A stretch of 64,000 nt of DNA from assembly GCA_018666775.1 (NCBI GenBank), contig JABIXC010000017.1:496001-560000 (forward strand). Direction: 5' to 3'. A program made the position numbers and the translations under genes. The notes under the pieces were generated by a model. That model ran no database searches. It was not told the DNA's origin and worked only from the letters and a program-made list of their open reading frames with translations. This DNA comes from Rhodospirillales bacterium. Its GTDB lineage: Bacteria; Pseudomonadota; Alphaproteobacteria; SMXQ01. Positions 17,052 to 25,629 of the stretch are shown one piece after another; position 1 is the first letter of the stretch, and each line of letters starts with the position of its first letter.

Positions 17052-18164
17052 ATGGTAGAAATACTGGAAACCGATCACGAGAAGAAATTTCTTCTCGACC
17101 CTTACCTCGACTTTGTCAAAAACGAAGGCCCGCCAATCCATGAAGATTTCGGCATTGATGTTTTAAGTGCTGAAATGGGGGATTGGCCCCGCTTTGATGC
17201 CCGTGGTGCATTTATTCATGTCAAGGGCCGGGGCGATTTCTGTTCCTGCTATGCGCTCGAAATCGAAGCCGGCAAAAAAACGGCGCCGATCAAACATCTT
17301 TATGAATGTTTCGTCTATGTCCTGGAGGGCCACGGTTCCACCACGATTGAGCTTCCCAATGGGGAACGCCATTCCTTTGAATGGGGGCCAAAAAGCCTGT
17401 TCGCCCTGCCCCTTAATTCTGGCTACCAAATCTTCAATGGGTCGGGTTCAGAGCGTGCATTATTTGCCTGTACCCATTTTCTGCCGCTGACCATGAACCT
17501 GTTCCACAATGAAAACTTCATTTTTGACAATAATTTTTCATTCGCAGACCGGTTGGGTGATCCCAAATATTACGAAGGCGATGGTGACTTCACTGCCATC
17601 AAACCGGGCCGACACATGTGGGAAACCACCTTCGTTCCTAATCTCACCAATTTTGAACTGATTACGTGGAAAGAACGCGGCGCGGGCGGCTCTAATATCA
17701 CCTTTATTCTGGCCGATGGCACCTTGCACGCCCACACATCAGAAATCCCCACGGCACGGTATAAAAAAGGCCACCGTCATGGTGATGGCATTCATATTTT
17801 TGCCGTCACGGGTGAGGGCTATTCCATGCTTTGGTACGACGAGGAAGAAGAACCTGTGGAAATCCCATGGCGTCATGGGGTCATGTATGCCCCGCCATTG
17901 TGGATGTTCCACCAACATTTCAATATCGCGCCAGAACCCGCACGCTATCTCGCCATCGGCATGGGATCGAGACGGTATCCATTCAGCCAAATCCGGCGCG
18001 AAGGCGTTCAGGGCAAGTCCGACTCCTCCATCAAGGAAGGCGGCCGTCAAATCGAATACGAAGACCAAAACCCGCGCATGCACAAAAAATGGCTGGAAGC
18101 GATTGCGAAAACCGGCGTGACTTCCGACATGGGCGAATTTATCGACGAAACACCGTTTCAATAG
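17052..18164 (+). CDS. Two-cupin protein, paralogue 3 of 6
   Basis: A 370-residue two-cupin protein beginning MVEILETDHEKKFLLDPY, nearly the same opening as paralogue 4 of the second cluster, with which it also shares high similarity at DNA level over the first 45 bases. The N-terminal cupin segment is IKHLYECF (His present, the usual second Glu is Cys). The C-terminal cupin has KKGHRHGDGIHIF and FHQHFN, the full four-histidine set. Preceded by AAAGGGGGG about a dozen bases from the ATG. It ends the first cupin triad and is followed after 75 bp by the EutA-like gene on the same strand. Confidence 0.8.
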   Translation: MVEILETDHEKKFLLDPYLDFVKNEGPPIHEDFGIDVLSAEMGDWPRFDARGAFIHVKGRGDFCSCYALEIEAGKKTAPIKHLYECFVYVLEGHGSTTIELPNGERHSFEWGPKSLFALPLNSGYQIFNGSGSERALFACTHFLPLTMNLFHNENFIFDNNFSFADRLGDPKYYEGDGDFTAIKPGRHMWETTFVPNLTNFELITWKERGAGGSNITFILADGTLHAHTSEIPTARYKKGHRHGDGIHIFAVTGEGYSMLWYDEEEEPVEIPWRHGVMYAPPLWMFHQHFNIAPEPARYLAIGMGSRRYPFSQIRREGVQGKSDSSIKEGGRQIEYEDQNPRMHKKWLEAIAKTGVTSDMGEFIDETPFQ

Positions 18165-18239
18165 GCCCACTCTTGCGGGCACACAGTTTCAAATAGGCAC
18201 ACCCCTCAAGGGATGCCGGCACAAGGAGAATAGTTAGGT

Positions 18240-19757
18240 ATGCATGATTTAGATTTTGATCACGGCCATATGTCACCAGAAGATCAGCAGGCAGTTGCCG
18301 ATGTGATCTGGGCTGCGGATAATGTTGAACTGATTACGGTCGGTGTCGATGTCGGGTCCTCCACATCTCACCTGATGTTTGCAAAAGTTCATATGCAACG
18401 CCTGACCACGGCACTTAGCTCGCGGTTTGTGGTGGTTAATCGCGAAGTGCTTTGGCGCTCGCCTATTCTTTTGACACCGTATCTGTCTGACAACACAATT
18501 GATGTGGGAAGTTTGTCGTCATTTATTGATGGTGGGTACAAGGAAGCCGATCTAACCCGTGACCAGATCGATTCTGGTGCGGTTATTTTGACCGGTGAAG
18601 CATTGAAGCGAAACAACGCTGAGGCCATCACCCATTTGTTTGCCGCAGAATCCGGAAAATTTGTTTGTGCATCTGCAGGCCATCATCTGGAAAGCGCCAT
18701 GGCTGCCCATGGATCAGGGGCCATCGCCCTATCGCGCAAGGATCATTCAACGGTTCTAAACATTGATATTGGTGGCGGCACCACAAAACTGGGCCTGTGC
18801 CATGGCGGCGAATTACGTGCCACGGCTGCGGTTGAAGTTGGTGGTCGCCTGATTGCCTTTGATGATGACGGAAAATTAGTGCGCATTGAAGGCCCGGCAC
18901 TGGCCCATGCCAAAAGCGCCGGTGTTGAACTGGCCATGGGCAAGAAATTGTCGGAAGAAGAAATTCAGGCCGTGGTTGATTCCATGATCGACGTTCTGGT
19001 TCCTGCTGTCATGCAGCTTGACCCAACCGGTCTCACCAAGGAATTGATGGTTACCGATCCGCTGCCAAAACGGCCAGTGCCCGATCTGGTCACCTTCTCC
19101 GGTGGGGTTTCAGAATTCATCTATGGTCGCGAAAAAGGTGACCACAATGACATCGGGAAATATCTTGGCACGTCCATGACCAAGGCTTTAGAAGACAAGC
19201 GTATCCCATACAAAGTCATGGATCCAGGACAGGGCATTCGTGCCACGGTGATCGGTGCATCCCAGTTTTCGGTCCAGGTATCGGGCAACACCATTCACGT
19301 TTCCAATCCAGACATTCTCCCCGTTCGCAACATTCCTGTGCTGCGCCCCAACGTCAAACTGGACGGCGACATTGACACCGCAAAAATCACGGCAGAAATC
19401 ACTGAAGCCTTGTCTCGCAATGATCATGAAGAAGGTGTCGCACCACTGGCGCTGGCCTTTCATTGGGAAGGGGATCCCCTTCACGCCCGGCTTAAAGCAT
19501 TGGCAGATGGCATTTGTGCTGGTTGCCCAAAAACCATCAAGGGCGGTCAACCCATCATCTTGATGCTGGATGGCGATATCGGAAAGACGCTGGGCAATAT
19601 CCTGACACGAGAATGTGATGTTTCATCCGAAATCATCTCCGTTGATGGCGTCAGCCTGAAAGAATTTGACTTCGTTGACATCGGTGAAGTGATCCAACCC
19701 ACCAACGTGGTGCCGCTGGTGATCAAGTCACTGCTGTTCTCTACACCGGGGACTTGA
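18240..19757 (+). CDS. eutA: EutA-like ATPase (ethanolamine ammonia-lyase reactivase family)
   Basis: The 505-residue product matches EutA, an actin/HSP70-fold ATPase that releases damaged cobalamin from ethanolamine ammonia-lyase EutBC. Visible family features are the phosphate-1 loop VGVDVGSSTSHLMF near residue 38, SSRFVVVNREVLWRSPILLT near 60, GAVILTGEALKRNNA near 118, the phosphate-2 loop LNIDIGGGTTKLGL near 176 and FSGGVSEFIYGR near 286. The start ATG has AAGGAG ten bases upstream. No eutB, eutC or other ethanolamine gene is in the window; the gene directly follows the cupin triad and precedes MFS carriers. It may serve a EutBC encoded elsewhere or have been recruited for another enzyme of this cluster. 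Confidence 0.88.
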   Translation: MHDLDFDHGHMSPEDQQAVADVIWAADNVELITVGVDVGSSTSHLMFAKVHMQRLTTALSSRFVVVNREVLWRSPILLTPYLSDNTIDVGSLSSFIDGGYKEADLTRDQIDSGAVILTGEALKRNNAEAITHLFAAESGKFVCASAGHHLESAMAAHGSGAIALSRKDHSTVLNIDIGGGTTKLGLCHGGELRATAAVEVGGRLIAFDDDGKLVRIEGPALAHAKSAGVELAMGKKLSEEEIQAVVDSMIDVLVPAVMQLDPTGLTKELMVTDPLPKRPVPDLVTFSGGVSEFIYGREKGDHNDIGKYLGTSMTKALEDKRIPYKVMDPGQGIRATVIGASQFSVQVSGNTIHVSNPDILPVRNIPVLRPNVKLDGDIDTAKITAEITEALSRNDHEEGVAPLALAFHWEGDPLHARLKALADGICAGCPKTIKGGQPIILMLDGDIGKTLGNILTRECDVSSEIISVDGVSLKEFDFVDIGEVIQPTNVVPLVIKSLLFSTPGT

Positions 19758-19853
19758 TAACGGAGGCATTTGACGGCAAATCCTTTCAGGGTTTAACGTG
19801 ATAACAATTCGCAGAAAATAGAGATTAAATCATCAATTGGGGAATTTCAGAAG

Positions 19854-21128
19854 ATGACAGCCACCGCCGAAGCCAGTGATTTTCGACAGGATGCCAAGGT
19901 TCTCAGCCTTATCAGCACCGGTCATTTCCTTAGCCATTTCTATTATCTGACCCTACCCCCGTTGTTCCTGTTTATCCGACAAGACATGGACCTAAGCTTT
20001 ACCGAGCTTGGCATCATGATGACAACGCTCTACGCAGTGGCTGGCGTGGTGCAGGTGCCTATCGGATTTATGGTGGATCGGATCGGCGCACGGCTAATTT
20101 TAACCGTTGGCCTGATCATCATGTCCGTCAGCTTCGGAGCAATCGGCATGGCCCCTGCTGCGGGTGAGGCTTTGATGGGCGCCCTGAGTTTATCTTTTAA
20201 TCCCACCTACGGCATTATCCTCGCGTTACTTGCCATTGCAGCGCTCGGCCACAGTGTCTTTCACCCAGCCGATTACGCCATCCTTAATTCTTCCATCAAT
20301 CCCAAACGTATGGGCCGGGCCTTTTCCATCCATACCTTTTGTGGGCATCTGGGTTCAGCCTTGGCACCCGCAACCATCTTGTTGCTCGCCGCATGGACAG
20401 ACTGGAAAATGGCATTGGTGATTGCAGGTTCTTTTGGTGTCATCACCATGTTTGCCATGACCACCCAATGGAACAGCCTCCAAGATGATGCCATCAAGAA
20501 AAGTGATGAAAAAAAGGAAGAACCAAAAGACAAAGCAGCCGATGCCCCCAAAGAGGGCATTGCCTTATTGCTTTCAGGCCCAATGTTGTTGTTCTTCTTG
20601 TTCTTCATGTCTCTAACCATGATGTCGTCGGGGGTTCATTCCTTTCTGGTTGTCGGTCTTGGCGGTCTTGATATTGCCACCACAAAAATTGCTGGCTACG
20701 CCCTGTCTGCCTATCTGTTCGCATCGGCCTTTGGCATTTTGATCGGCGGGGAAATTGCCGATCGCACCGGACGCCATGATCTGGTGGCCTTGGCAGCCTT
20801 CGTCATCAGCGGCGTCATCATGCTGCTTCTGCCCTTGCTGCATCCGGGCACCATCTTGCTGATTGCCATGATGGTTGTTGCGGGTCTGGTCCAGGGAATC
20901 ATTCGCCCGGCACGGGACATGATGGTCCGCGCTGCCAGCCCCAAGGGTTCAACCGGCAAGGTCTTTGGTTTTGTATCCGCTGGTATTGCCGCGGGCGGTG
21001 CCGTTGCCCCGGCCATCTTTGGCCTGATCATGGATGCCAACCAACCCGCATGGGTCTTCTATCTCATGGCCATCTTTATGGGCCTTGCCATGTTCTCTGT
21101 GATAATGCCAAAGCCGAAACATCAATAG
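19854..21128 (+). CDS. MFS transporter, paralogue A
   Basis: A 424-residue 12-TM major facilitator. Residues 15-50 contain the block shared by all three MFS copies here (LISTGHFLSHFYYLTLPPLF), then the loop 2-3 motif FMVDRIGARLI, FHPADYAIL near 140 and the C-terminal RPARDMMVRAASPKGSTGKVFGF. A charged Lys/Glu/Asp-rich loop (KKSDEKKEEPKDKAAD) between TM6 and TM7 fits the usual topology. It is the first gene after eutA in the same direction and is followed by a strong hairpin. Substrates are probably organic acids, judging from the cluster, but the protein does not reveal them. Confidence 0.88.
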   Translation: MTATAEASDFRQDAKVLSLISTGHFLSHFYYLTLPPLFLFIRQDMDLSFTELGIMMTTLYAVAGVVQVPIGFMVDRIGARLILTVGLIIMSVSFGAIGMAPAAGEALMGALSLSFNPTYGIILALLAIAALGHSVFHPADYAILNSSINPKRMGRAFSIHTFCGHLGSALAPATILLLAAWTDWKMALVIAGSFGVITMFAMTTQWNSLQDDAIKKSDEKKEEPKDKAADAPKEGIALLLSGPMLLFFLFFMSLTMMSSGVHSFLVVGLGGLDIATTKIAGYALSAYLFASAFGILIGGEIADRTGRHDLVALAAFVISGVIMLLLPLLHPGTILLIAMMVVAGLVQGIIRPARDMMVRAASPKGSTGKVFGFVSAGIAAGGAVAPAIFGLIMDANQPAWVFYLMAIFMGLAMFSVIMPKPKHQ

Positions 21129-21132
21129 CTTG

Positions 21133-21168
21133 TAAATGAGGCGCGAAATAATTTGCGCCTCATTTACT
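21133..21168 (+). terminator. Rho-independent terminator-like hairpin
   Basis: A 13-bp perfect stem GTAAATGAGGCGC / GCGCCTCATTTAC with a 10-base loop lies five bases after the MFS stop codon. Only a modest T run follows, so read-through into the decarboxylase-like gene is possible. Confidence 0.7.
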
Positions 21169-21214
21169 ATCCCTAAAATAGACCAAGGGCCAAAATGCCC
21201 AAGTAGAGGAAAAT

Positions 21215-22207
21215 ATGACCGATAAGCTGAAACTGACCTTTGCCACTTCCGATTACGATCACTTTCGGGACATCCCCCTTGGCCGCGTGCCTGTTGAAGG
21301 CATTGACCTGAATGTTCTTGATTTGGAAATCGAAGAAATCTTTTACCGGTTTACGCTGCACCGGGAATGGGACGTGTCTGAGATGTCTCTGGCCAAGTTT
21401 GTGGCTCAGGTTGGCGGTGATCGCCCCGACATTATCGGTTTGCCGGTCTTTCCATCGCGCGTGTTTCGGCTTTCCAACATCTATATCAACACCGATTCTG
21501 GCATTGAAAAGCCGGAAGACCTTCGCGGCAAGCGGATCGGCACCCCGGAATGGGCACAGACCGCATCAGTTTATACCCGTGGCTGGCTGACCGATCATGT
21601 TGGCATTCCTTTGCAAGATGTTGATTGGCATCAGGCCGGTGTGAACCAGCCCGGAAGAGTCGAAAAAGTAACGCTTAATCTGCCAAAGGGTGTGAAGCTG
21701 ACACCGCAACCGGAACGCTCCATTGGCGACATGCTGGCCACCGGCGATCTGGATGCAGCATTTTCTGCCCATGCCCCCGATACGTTTGTTGCAGGACACC
21801 CAAAAATCAAACGTCTGTTCCCCGATTATCAGGCCGCCGAACAGGCCTATTACGAAGAGACCAAGGTCTTCCCCATCATGCACATCATTGCCATCCAACA
21901 GCATATTTTGAATGATAATCCCTGGGTTGCGGGTAACCTGTATACGGCCTTTCTAAAGGCCCGCGAACGGGCCATTGAACGCCTGCATGAAATCACAGCA
22001 TCGCGCATTACCATTCCATGGATTACGGATGTTGCGGAAAAATCAGAAAAACTTCTGGGCGAAGACTTTTTCCCATATGGAATAGAGCCAAACCGCCGCA
22101 CGCTGGAGGCCTTCCTTAAATGGCATTATGAACAAGGCATTACAAAACGCCTTTTGAAGATCGAGGAATTGTTTCCAGAAAGCCTTCAGGGACAGTTCAA
22201 AATCTGA
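21215..22207 (+). CDS. 4,5-dihydroxyphthalate decarboxylase-like protein (NMT1/SBP fold), copy 1
   Basis: The 330-residue product lacks a signal peptide and belongs to the periplasmic-binding-protein-fold family that includes the cytosolic 4,5-dihydroxyphthalate decarboxylase. Family blocks are GLPVFPSRVFRLSNIYIN near residue 76, EDLRGKRIGTPEWAQTASVY near 100, the motif SIGDMLATGDLDAAF near 170 and the C-terminal FFPYGIEPNRRTLEAFLKWH. It closely parallels the gene near 61 kb. In phthalate catabolism this enzyme makes protocatechuate. Here it sits between MFS genes, so it could decarboxylate the imported acid; alternatively it is a non-secreted ligand-binding protein. The start ATG has AGAGGA upstream. 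Confidence 0.75.
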   Translation: MTDKLKLTFATSDYDHFRDIPLGRVPVEGIDLNVLDLEIEEIFYRFTLHREWDVSEMSLAKFVAQVGGDRPDIIGLPVFPSRVFRLSNIYINTDSGIEKPEDLRGKRIGTPEWAQTASVYTRGWLTDHVGIPLQDVDWHQAGVNQPGRVEKVTLNLPKGVKLTPQPERSIGDMLATGDLDAAFSAHAPDTFVAGHPKIKRLFPDYQAAEQAYYEETKVFPIMHIIAIQQHILNDNPWVAGNLYTAFLKARERAIERLHEITASRITIPWITDVAEKSEKLLGEDFFPYGIEPNRRTLEAFLKWHYEQGITKRLLKIEELFPESLQGQFKI

Positions 22208-22244
22208 TCCAGTCGGTTCAAACCCCATTTAGAGGCAACATTGC

Positions 22245-23537
22245 ATGGTCGATGTCACAGCAGGAACACTTCAAAAAGATGTTAAAGTAGTCGGCATCGT
22301 GTCCGGTGGCCATTTTATGAGCCACTACTATTCCATGATGTTGCCGCCGTTGATCCCGCTGTTGCACAACGAAATGAACGTTTCCTACACCGCACTGGGT
22401 CTGCTGCTTAGCCTCAAAAGCCTGAGTGCCGGGAGCATGCAGTTGCCCGCCGGTATTTTGGTGGACCGTTATGGGGCACGGCTGATTTTAGTCTTTGGCT
22501 TTGCCATCATGCTGGCAAGCTACTTCATAATATCGGTCACCCATTCGTTCGTGGCACTGGGTGCCTTGTTCCTGATTGCCGGGGTTGGCAATTCTGTTTT
22601 CCACCCCGCTGATTATTCCATCATGAACGGAACCGTCGATAGTCGCCGCATCGGGCGATCCTTCAGCGCCCATACGTTTTGCGGGCATATGGGCACCGCA
22701 TTGGCGCCTGTCATGATCCTGTTCATGGTCGGCACCTTGGGGTGGAACTGGCGCGAAGCGGTGCTGGCATCCGTGGTGGTTGGTGCAGTGATTGTTGTTG
22801 GCCTGTTAAGCCAGTGGCGCCATATCAAGGAAGGCGATTTATCGCGGAAAGACAAAGTCCAAACCACCGTCGATACCAATACGGCCGAAGACGCCATTGG
22901 TGAGGTTGAAAAAGAACTGACAACCTGGCAGGCAGTGCGCCAAATATTGAAATCCACCCCGATGCTGTTTTTGTTCATGTTCTTTGCACTCCAGGCACTG
23001 GGATCGGGCGCATTCAAGAATTTTGCTGTGGCCGGTCTTATCAACCTGCATGGCACATCCCTTTCGGCCGCCGGTGGCGCGCTGACCGGGTTTCTGTTCG
23101 CATCCGCCTTTGGGGTGCTGGCCGGCGGAGTTTTGGCTGATTTTGATAAACGCCACGCGCTTACAGCATCAATTGCACTGTTCCTGACGGCATTGGTTGC
23201 CATTCTTGTTGGCACCATAGACCTGCACTACACAGTTCTGGTCTTCGTCTTTACCTTCGCTGGCTTAATCCAGGGGATCATCCGCCCGGCACGGGATATG
23301 ATGATCCGGGCCGCCAGCCCCAAAGGGTCCATCGGCAAAGCGTTCGGCTTTGTCTTTTCAGGCCAAGCCATCGGCGGCACCATAGCCCCGATTGTTTTTG
23401 GAGCGATGCTTGATCTCAATATGCCGCAATGGGTGTTCTACTCATCGGCGATCTTTATGATTATCTGCATGTTGGCGGTTTTGGGTTCTGCCCGTGAAGC
23501 GCGAAAAGAACAAGAAAAACTGGAGGCAGCTCAGTAA
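22245..23537 (+). CDS. MFS transporter, paralogue B
   Basis: A 430-residue 12-TM carrier closely related to the MFS genes on both sides. It shares VSGGHFMSHYYSMMLPPLIP near residue 20, ILVDRYGARLILVFGF near 72, FHPADYSIMNG near 125 and RPARDMMIRAASPKGSIGKAFGF near 350. The central cytoplasmic loop (residues about 195-225) is rich in charged residues. It begins 37 bp after the decarboxylase-like gene, with AGAGGCAAC upstream, suggesting one transcript with it. Confidence 0.88.
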   Translation: MVDVTAGTLQKDVKVVGIVSGGHFMSHYYSMMLPPLIPLLHNEMNVSYTALGLLLSLKSLSAGSMQLPAGILVDRYGARLILVFGFAIMLASYFIISVTHSFVALGALFLIAGVGNSVFHPADYSIMNGTVDSRRIGRSFSAHTFCGHMGTALAPVMILFMVGTLGWNWREAVLASVVVGAVIVVGLLSQWRHIKEGDLSRKDKVQTTVDTNTAEDAIGEVEKELTTWQAVRQILKSTPMLFLFMFFALQALGSGAFKNFAVAGLINLHGTSLSAAGGALTGFLFASAFGVLAGGVLADFDKRHALTASIALFLTALVAILVGTIDLHYTVLVFVFTFAGLIQGIIRPARDMMIRAASPKGSIGKAFGFVFSGQAIGGTIAPIVFGAMLDLNMPQWVFYSSAIFMIICMLAVLGSAREARKEQEKLEAAQ

Positions 23538-23541
23538 TTTT

Positions 23542-24795
23542 ATGACAGACAGCACCATTGAAGACCCACAGGCAACGCGCAGTGACGTAAAGGTTCTTAC
23601 CCTGATCTCAGCGGGGCATTTCCTCAGCCATTATTTCATGCTGGCCTTGCCAGCACTGTTCATTTTCTTCAACGAAGATTTGGGCATCAGCTACACACTT
23701 CTGGGGGTCATGCTGACCACACGATATGTCGGCACCGGGGTTGCACAGATTGCAGCCGGTTTCATGGTTGATCGCTTTGGTGCCAAGATGATTCTGATGG
23801 CCGGAATCATCTTGATGGTCACTGCTATGGGATTAATGGCCTTTGCCAGTAATTATTATGTCTTGATGCTTCTGGTCATTTTGGCGGGCGTGGGCGATGC
23901 CGTCTTTCACCCCGCCGATTACGCCATTTTAAGTTCTTCAATCAGCGAAAAGCGCATGGGCAGATCATTTTCTGTTCACACCTTTGCGGGCCATTTGGGG
24001 TTCGCAGCCGCCCCTGCTGTGATTGTCTTTGTTTCAACCGTTTGGGACTGGCGCACGGCCTTGCTAATTTCAGCGGGCGTGGGCTTTGCCATCATTTTTA
24101 TAATGCTGACCCAATGGTCAAGCCTGAACGACAGTGCCACCAAGGCTAGAAAGAAAGACCCTTCTGAAAATTCAGAAGAAGATGCCACGACCAAAGAGCT
24201 TCTGACATCACGGCCTGTATTGTTACTGTTTGCCTTTTTTGTCATGACCAGCCTGGCTGGCAGTGGCCTGCACAGCTTCTCTATTCCCGCACTCCATGCG
24301 CTCCATGGGACGTCCGTGGTTGATGCAGGCTTTGCCGTTGGTGGCTATATGCTAATCAGCTCATTTGCCGTTCTATGTGGCGGGTGGATTGCTGATAACA
24401 TTGAACGACAAGACCGGTTTGCGGCCATGGCTTATGCGGCTTCAATCTTTGTTGTCGGCATGATTGTGTGGATGCCCATGCATTATGCCTTGCTCGTCTT
24501 CCTGTTTGGGCTGGCCGGTTTCTGCCATGGCGTGGTTCGCCCCGCACGGGACATGATGGTTCGGGAAGTTGCGCCAAAGGGCAGCACGGGCCGTGTTTTT
24601 GGATTTATCTTCACCGGCCAAAACGTTGGCGGTGGGTTGGCCCCGATCCTTTTGGGCGGGTTGATGGACCATTATCCACCACAATATATTTTCTATTTCT
24701 GCATCGGATTTATGATCCTTTGCATCCTGACCATTCTTGCTCCACGCGGCCCAATGAAGAAAACATCTGTCGCACCAACGGGTGCCGGTGAATGA
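23542..24795 (+). CDS. MFS transporter, paralogue C
   Basis: A 417-residue 12-TM carrier, the third member of the MFS set. The shared blocks are TLISAGHFLSHYFMLALPAL, GFMVDRFGAKMI, FHPADYAILSSS and RPARDMMVREVAPKGSTGRVFGF. The preferred start is the ATG of MTDSTIED at 23542, which gives the same N-terminal register as the paralogues; an earlier ATG at 23494 would overlap the preceding gene by 44 bases. The downstream TonB-like gene overlaps its stop by ATGA, so the two are likely co-translated. Confidence 0.86.
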   Translation: MTDSTIEDPQATRSDVKVLTLISAGHFLSHYFMLALPALFIFFNEDLGISYTLLGVMLTTRYVGTGVAQIAAGFMVDRFGAKMILMAGIILMVTAMGLMAFASNYYVLMLLVILAGVGDAVFHPADYAILSSSISEKRMGRSFSVHTFAGHLGFAAAPAVIVFVSTVWDWRTALLISAGVGFAIIFIMLTQWSSLNDSATKARKKDPSENSEEDATTKELLTSRPVLLLFAFFVMTSLAGSGLHSFSIPALHALHGTSVVDAGFAVGGYMLISSFAVLCGGWIADNIERQDRFAAMAYAASIFVVGMIVWMPMHYALLVFLFGLAGFCHGVVRPARDMMVREVAPKGSTGRVFGFIFTGQNVGGGLAPILLGGLMDHYPPQYIFYFCIGFMILCILTILAPRGPMKKTSVAPTGAGE

Positions 24796-25613
24796 CGACC
24801 CCAGCCCGAAATTTTTCTCGCTATAGAGGAAATTCCGGGCGCACGCTTGTCATCGCCGCTGGTATCTCACTTCTCTTGCATGGCAGCGTGCTGGCATTTA
24901 CAGAAGGGTTTTGGAAATCTACCCCACCAGAACTGCCGACCGTGATGGCAGTATCGCTGGTCGCTGCCCCCAAAACGCCTGGGCCGGTAACAGACACCGC
25001 CAAACAAACGGCATCGATCAAACCCATACAGCCAAAAAAAGGGGCTAAAAAAGCAGCCGTTAAACCGGTTTCTAGAAACAAGGTTTTGACCAAAGTCACA
25101 AAAAAGAAAGCGGTCATTAAAAAAGCGGCCAAAGGTAATGTTGCTAAGAAGACAACCTTGAAAACATTGCCGGCTTCGTTAAAACCCATTGAAAAAATCG
25201 CTATTATGCTACAAAGCCCAGAACACGTTGCAAAACCCCAGCTGGCTGCTTATTCATCGAATTCTTTAAGTGTTTCGCCCGGGCTTGATCAGGCCCAAAA
25301 ACCAAATCGGGCCATCATCAGCGATCAAGAAACGGTTCCTCTTTTTTCTGGCGCTTCACTTTCGAATGCCCCCCCGCAATACCCGTGGCTTTCACGCCGC
25401 CAGGGTGAAGAAGGCCGGGTGCTACTGGATGTCCACGTCTCCAAGGACGGTCGTGCAAAAAAAATCCGCATCAAACAATCAAGCGGCCATGACCGTCTTG
25501 ATGAAGCCGCCCGCAATGCGGTTCAAGGATGGCGGTTTATCCCCGCACAAACCGCAGGCACGGCCCGCCCGGGACGCACAGAAGTGCCGATTGTCTTCAG
25601 GCTGACCGATTAA
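24792..25613 (+). CDS. TonB-like energy transducer
   Basis: A 273-residue protein with a single N-terminal membrane anchor (about residues 16-36, TLVIAAGISLLLHGSVLAFT), a long periplasmic linker rich in Lys, Ala and Pro (residues 60-140), and a C-terminal TonB domain (about 185-270) including QYPWLSRRQGEEGRVLLDVHV and LDEAARNAVQGWRFIPA. TonB proteins transmit proton-motive force to outer-membrane receptors; the usual partners ExbB and ExbD and any TonB-dependent receptor are absent here. Coupling by ATGA to an MFS gene is unusual and suggests that an outer-membrane receptor elsewhere delivers the same substrate as the MFS carriers. Confidence 0.82.
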   Translation: MTTPARNFSRYRGNSGRTLVIAAGISLLLHGSVLAFTEGFWKSTPPELPTVMAVSLVAAPKTPGPVTDTAKQTASIKPIQPKKGAKKAAVKPVSRNKVLTKVTKKKAVIKKAAKGNVAKKTTLKTLPASLKPIEKIAIMLQSPEHVAKPQLAAYSSNSLSVSPGLDQAQKPNRAIISDQETVPLFSGASLSNAPPQYPWLSRRQGEEGRVLLDVHVSKDGRAKKIRIKQSSGHDRLDEAARNAVQGWRFIPAQTAGTARPGRTEVPIVFRLTD

Positions 25614-25629
25614 GGCTTACACTTAAAAT

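Noticed and set aside
14613-18164. Cupin triad as ordinary gentisate or homogentisate dioxygenases
   Set aside because: Length and two-domain layout are similar, but the N-terminal cupin lacks the iron ligands of gentisate dioxygenases and the C-terminal site has an extra His; the two real gentisate-type genes in the window look clearly different.
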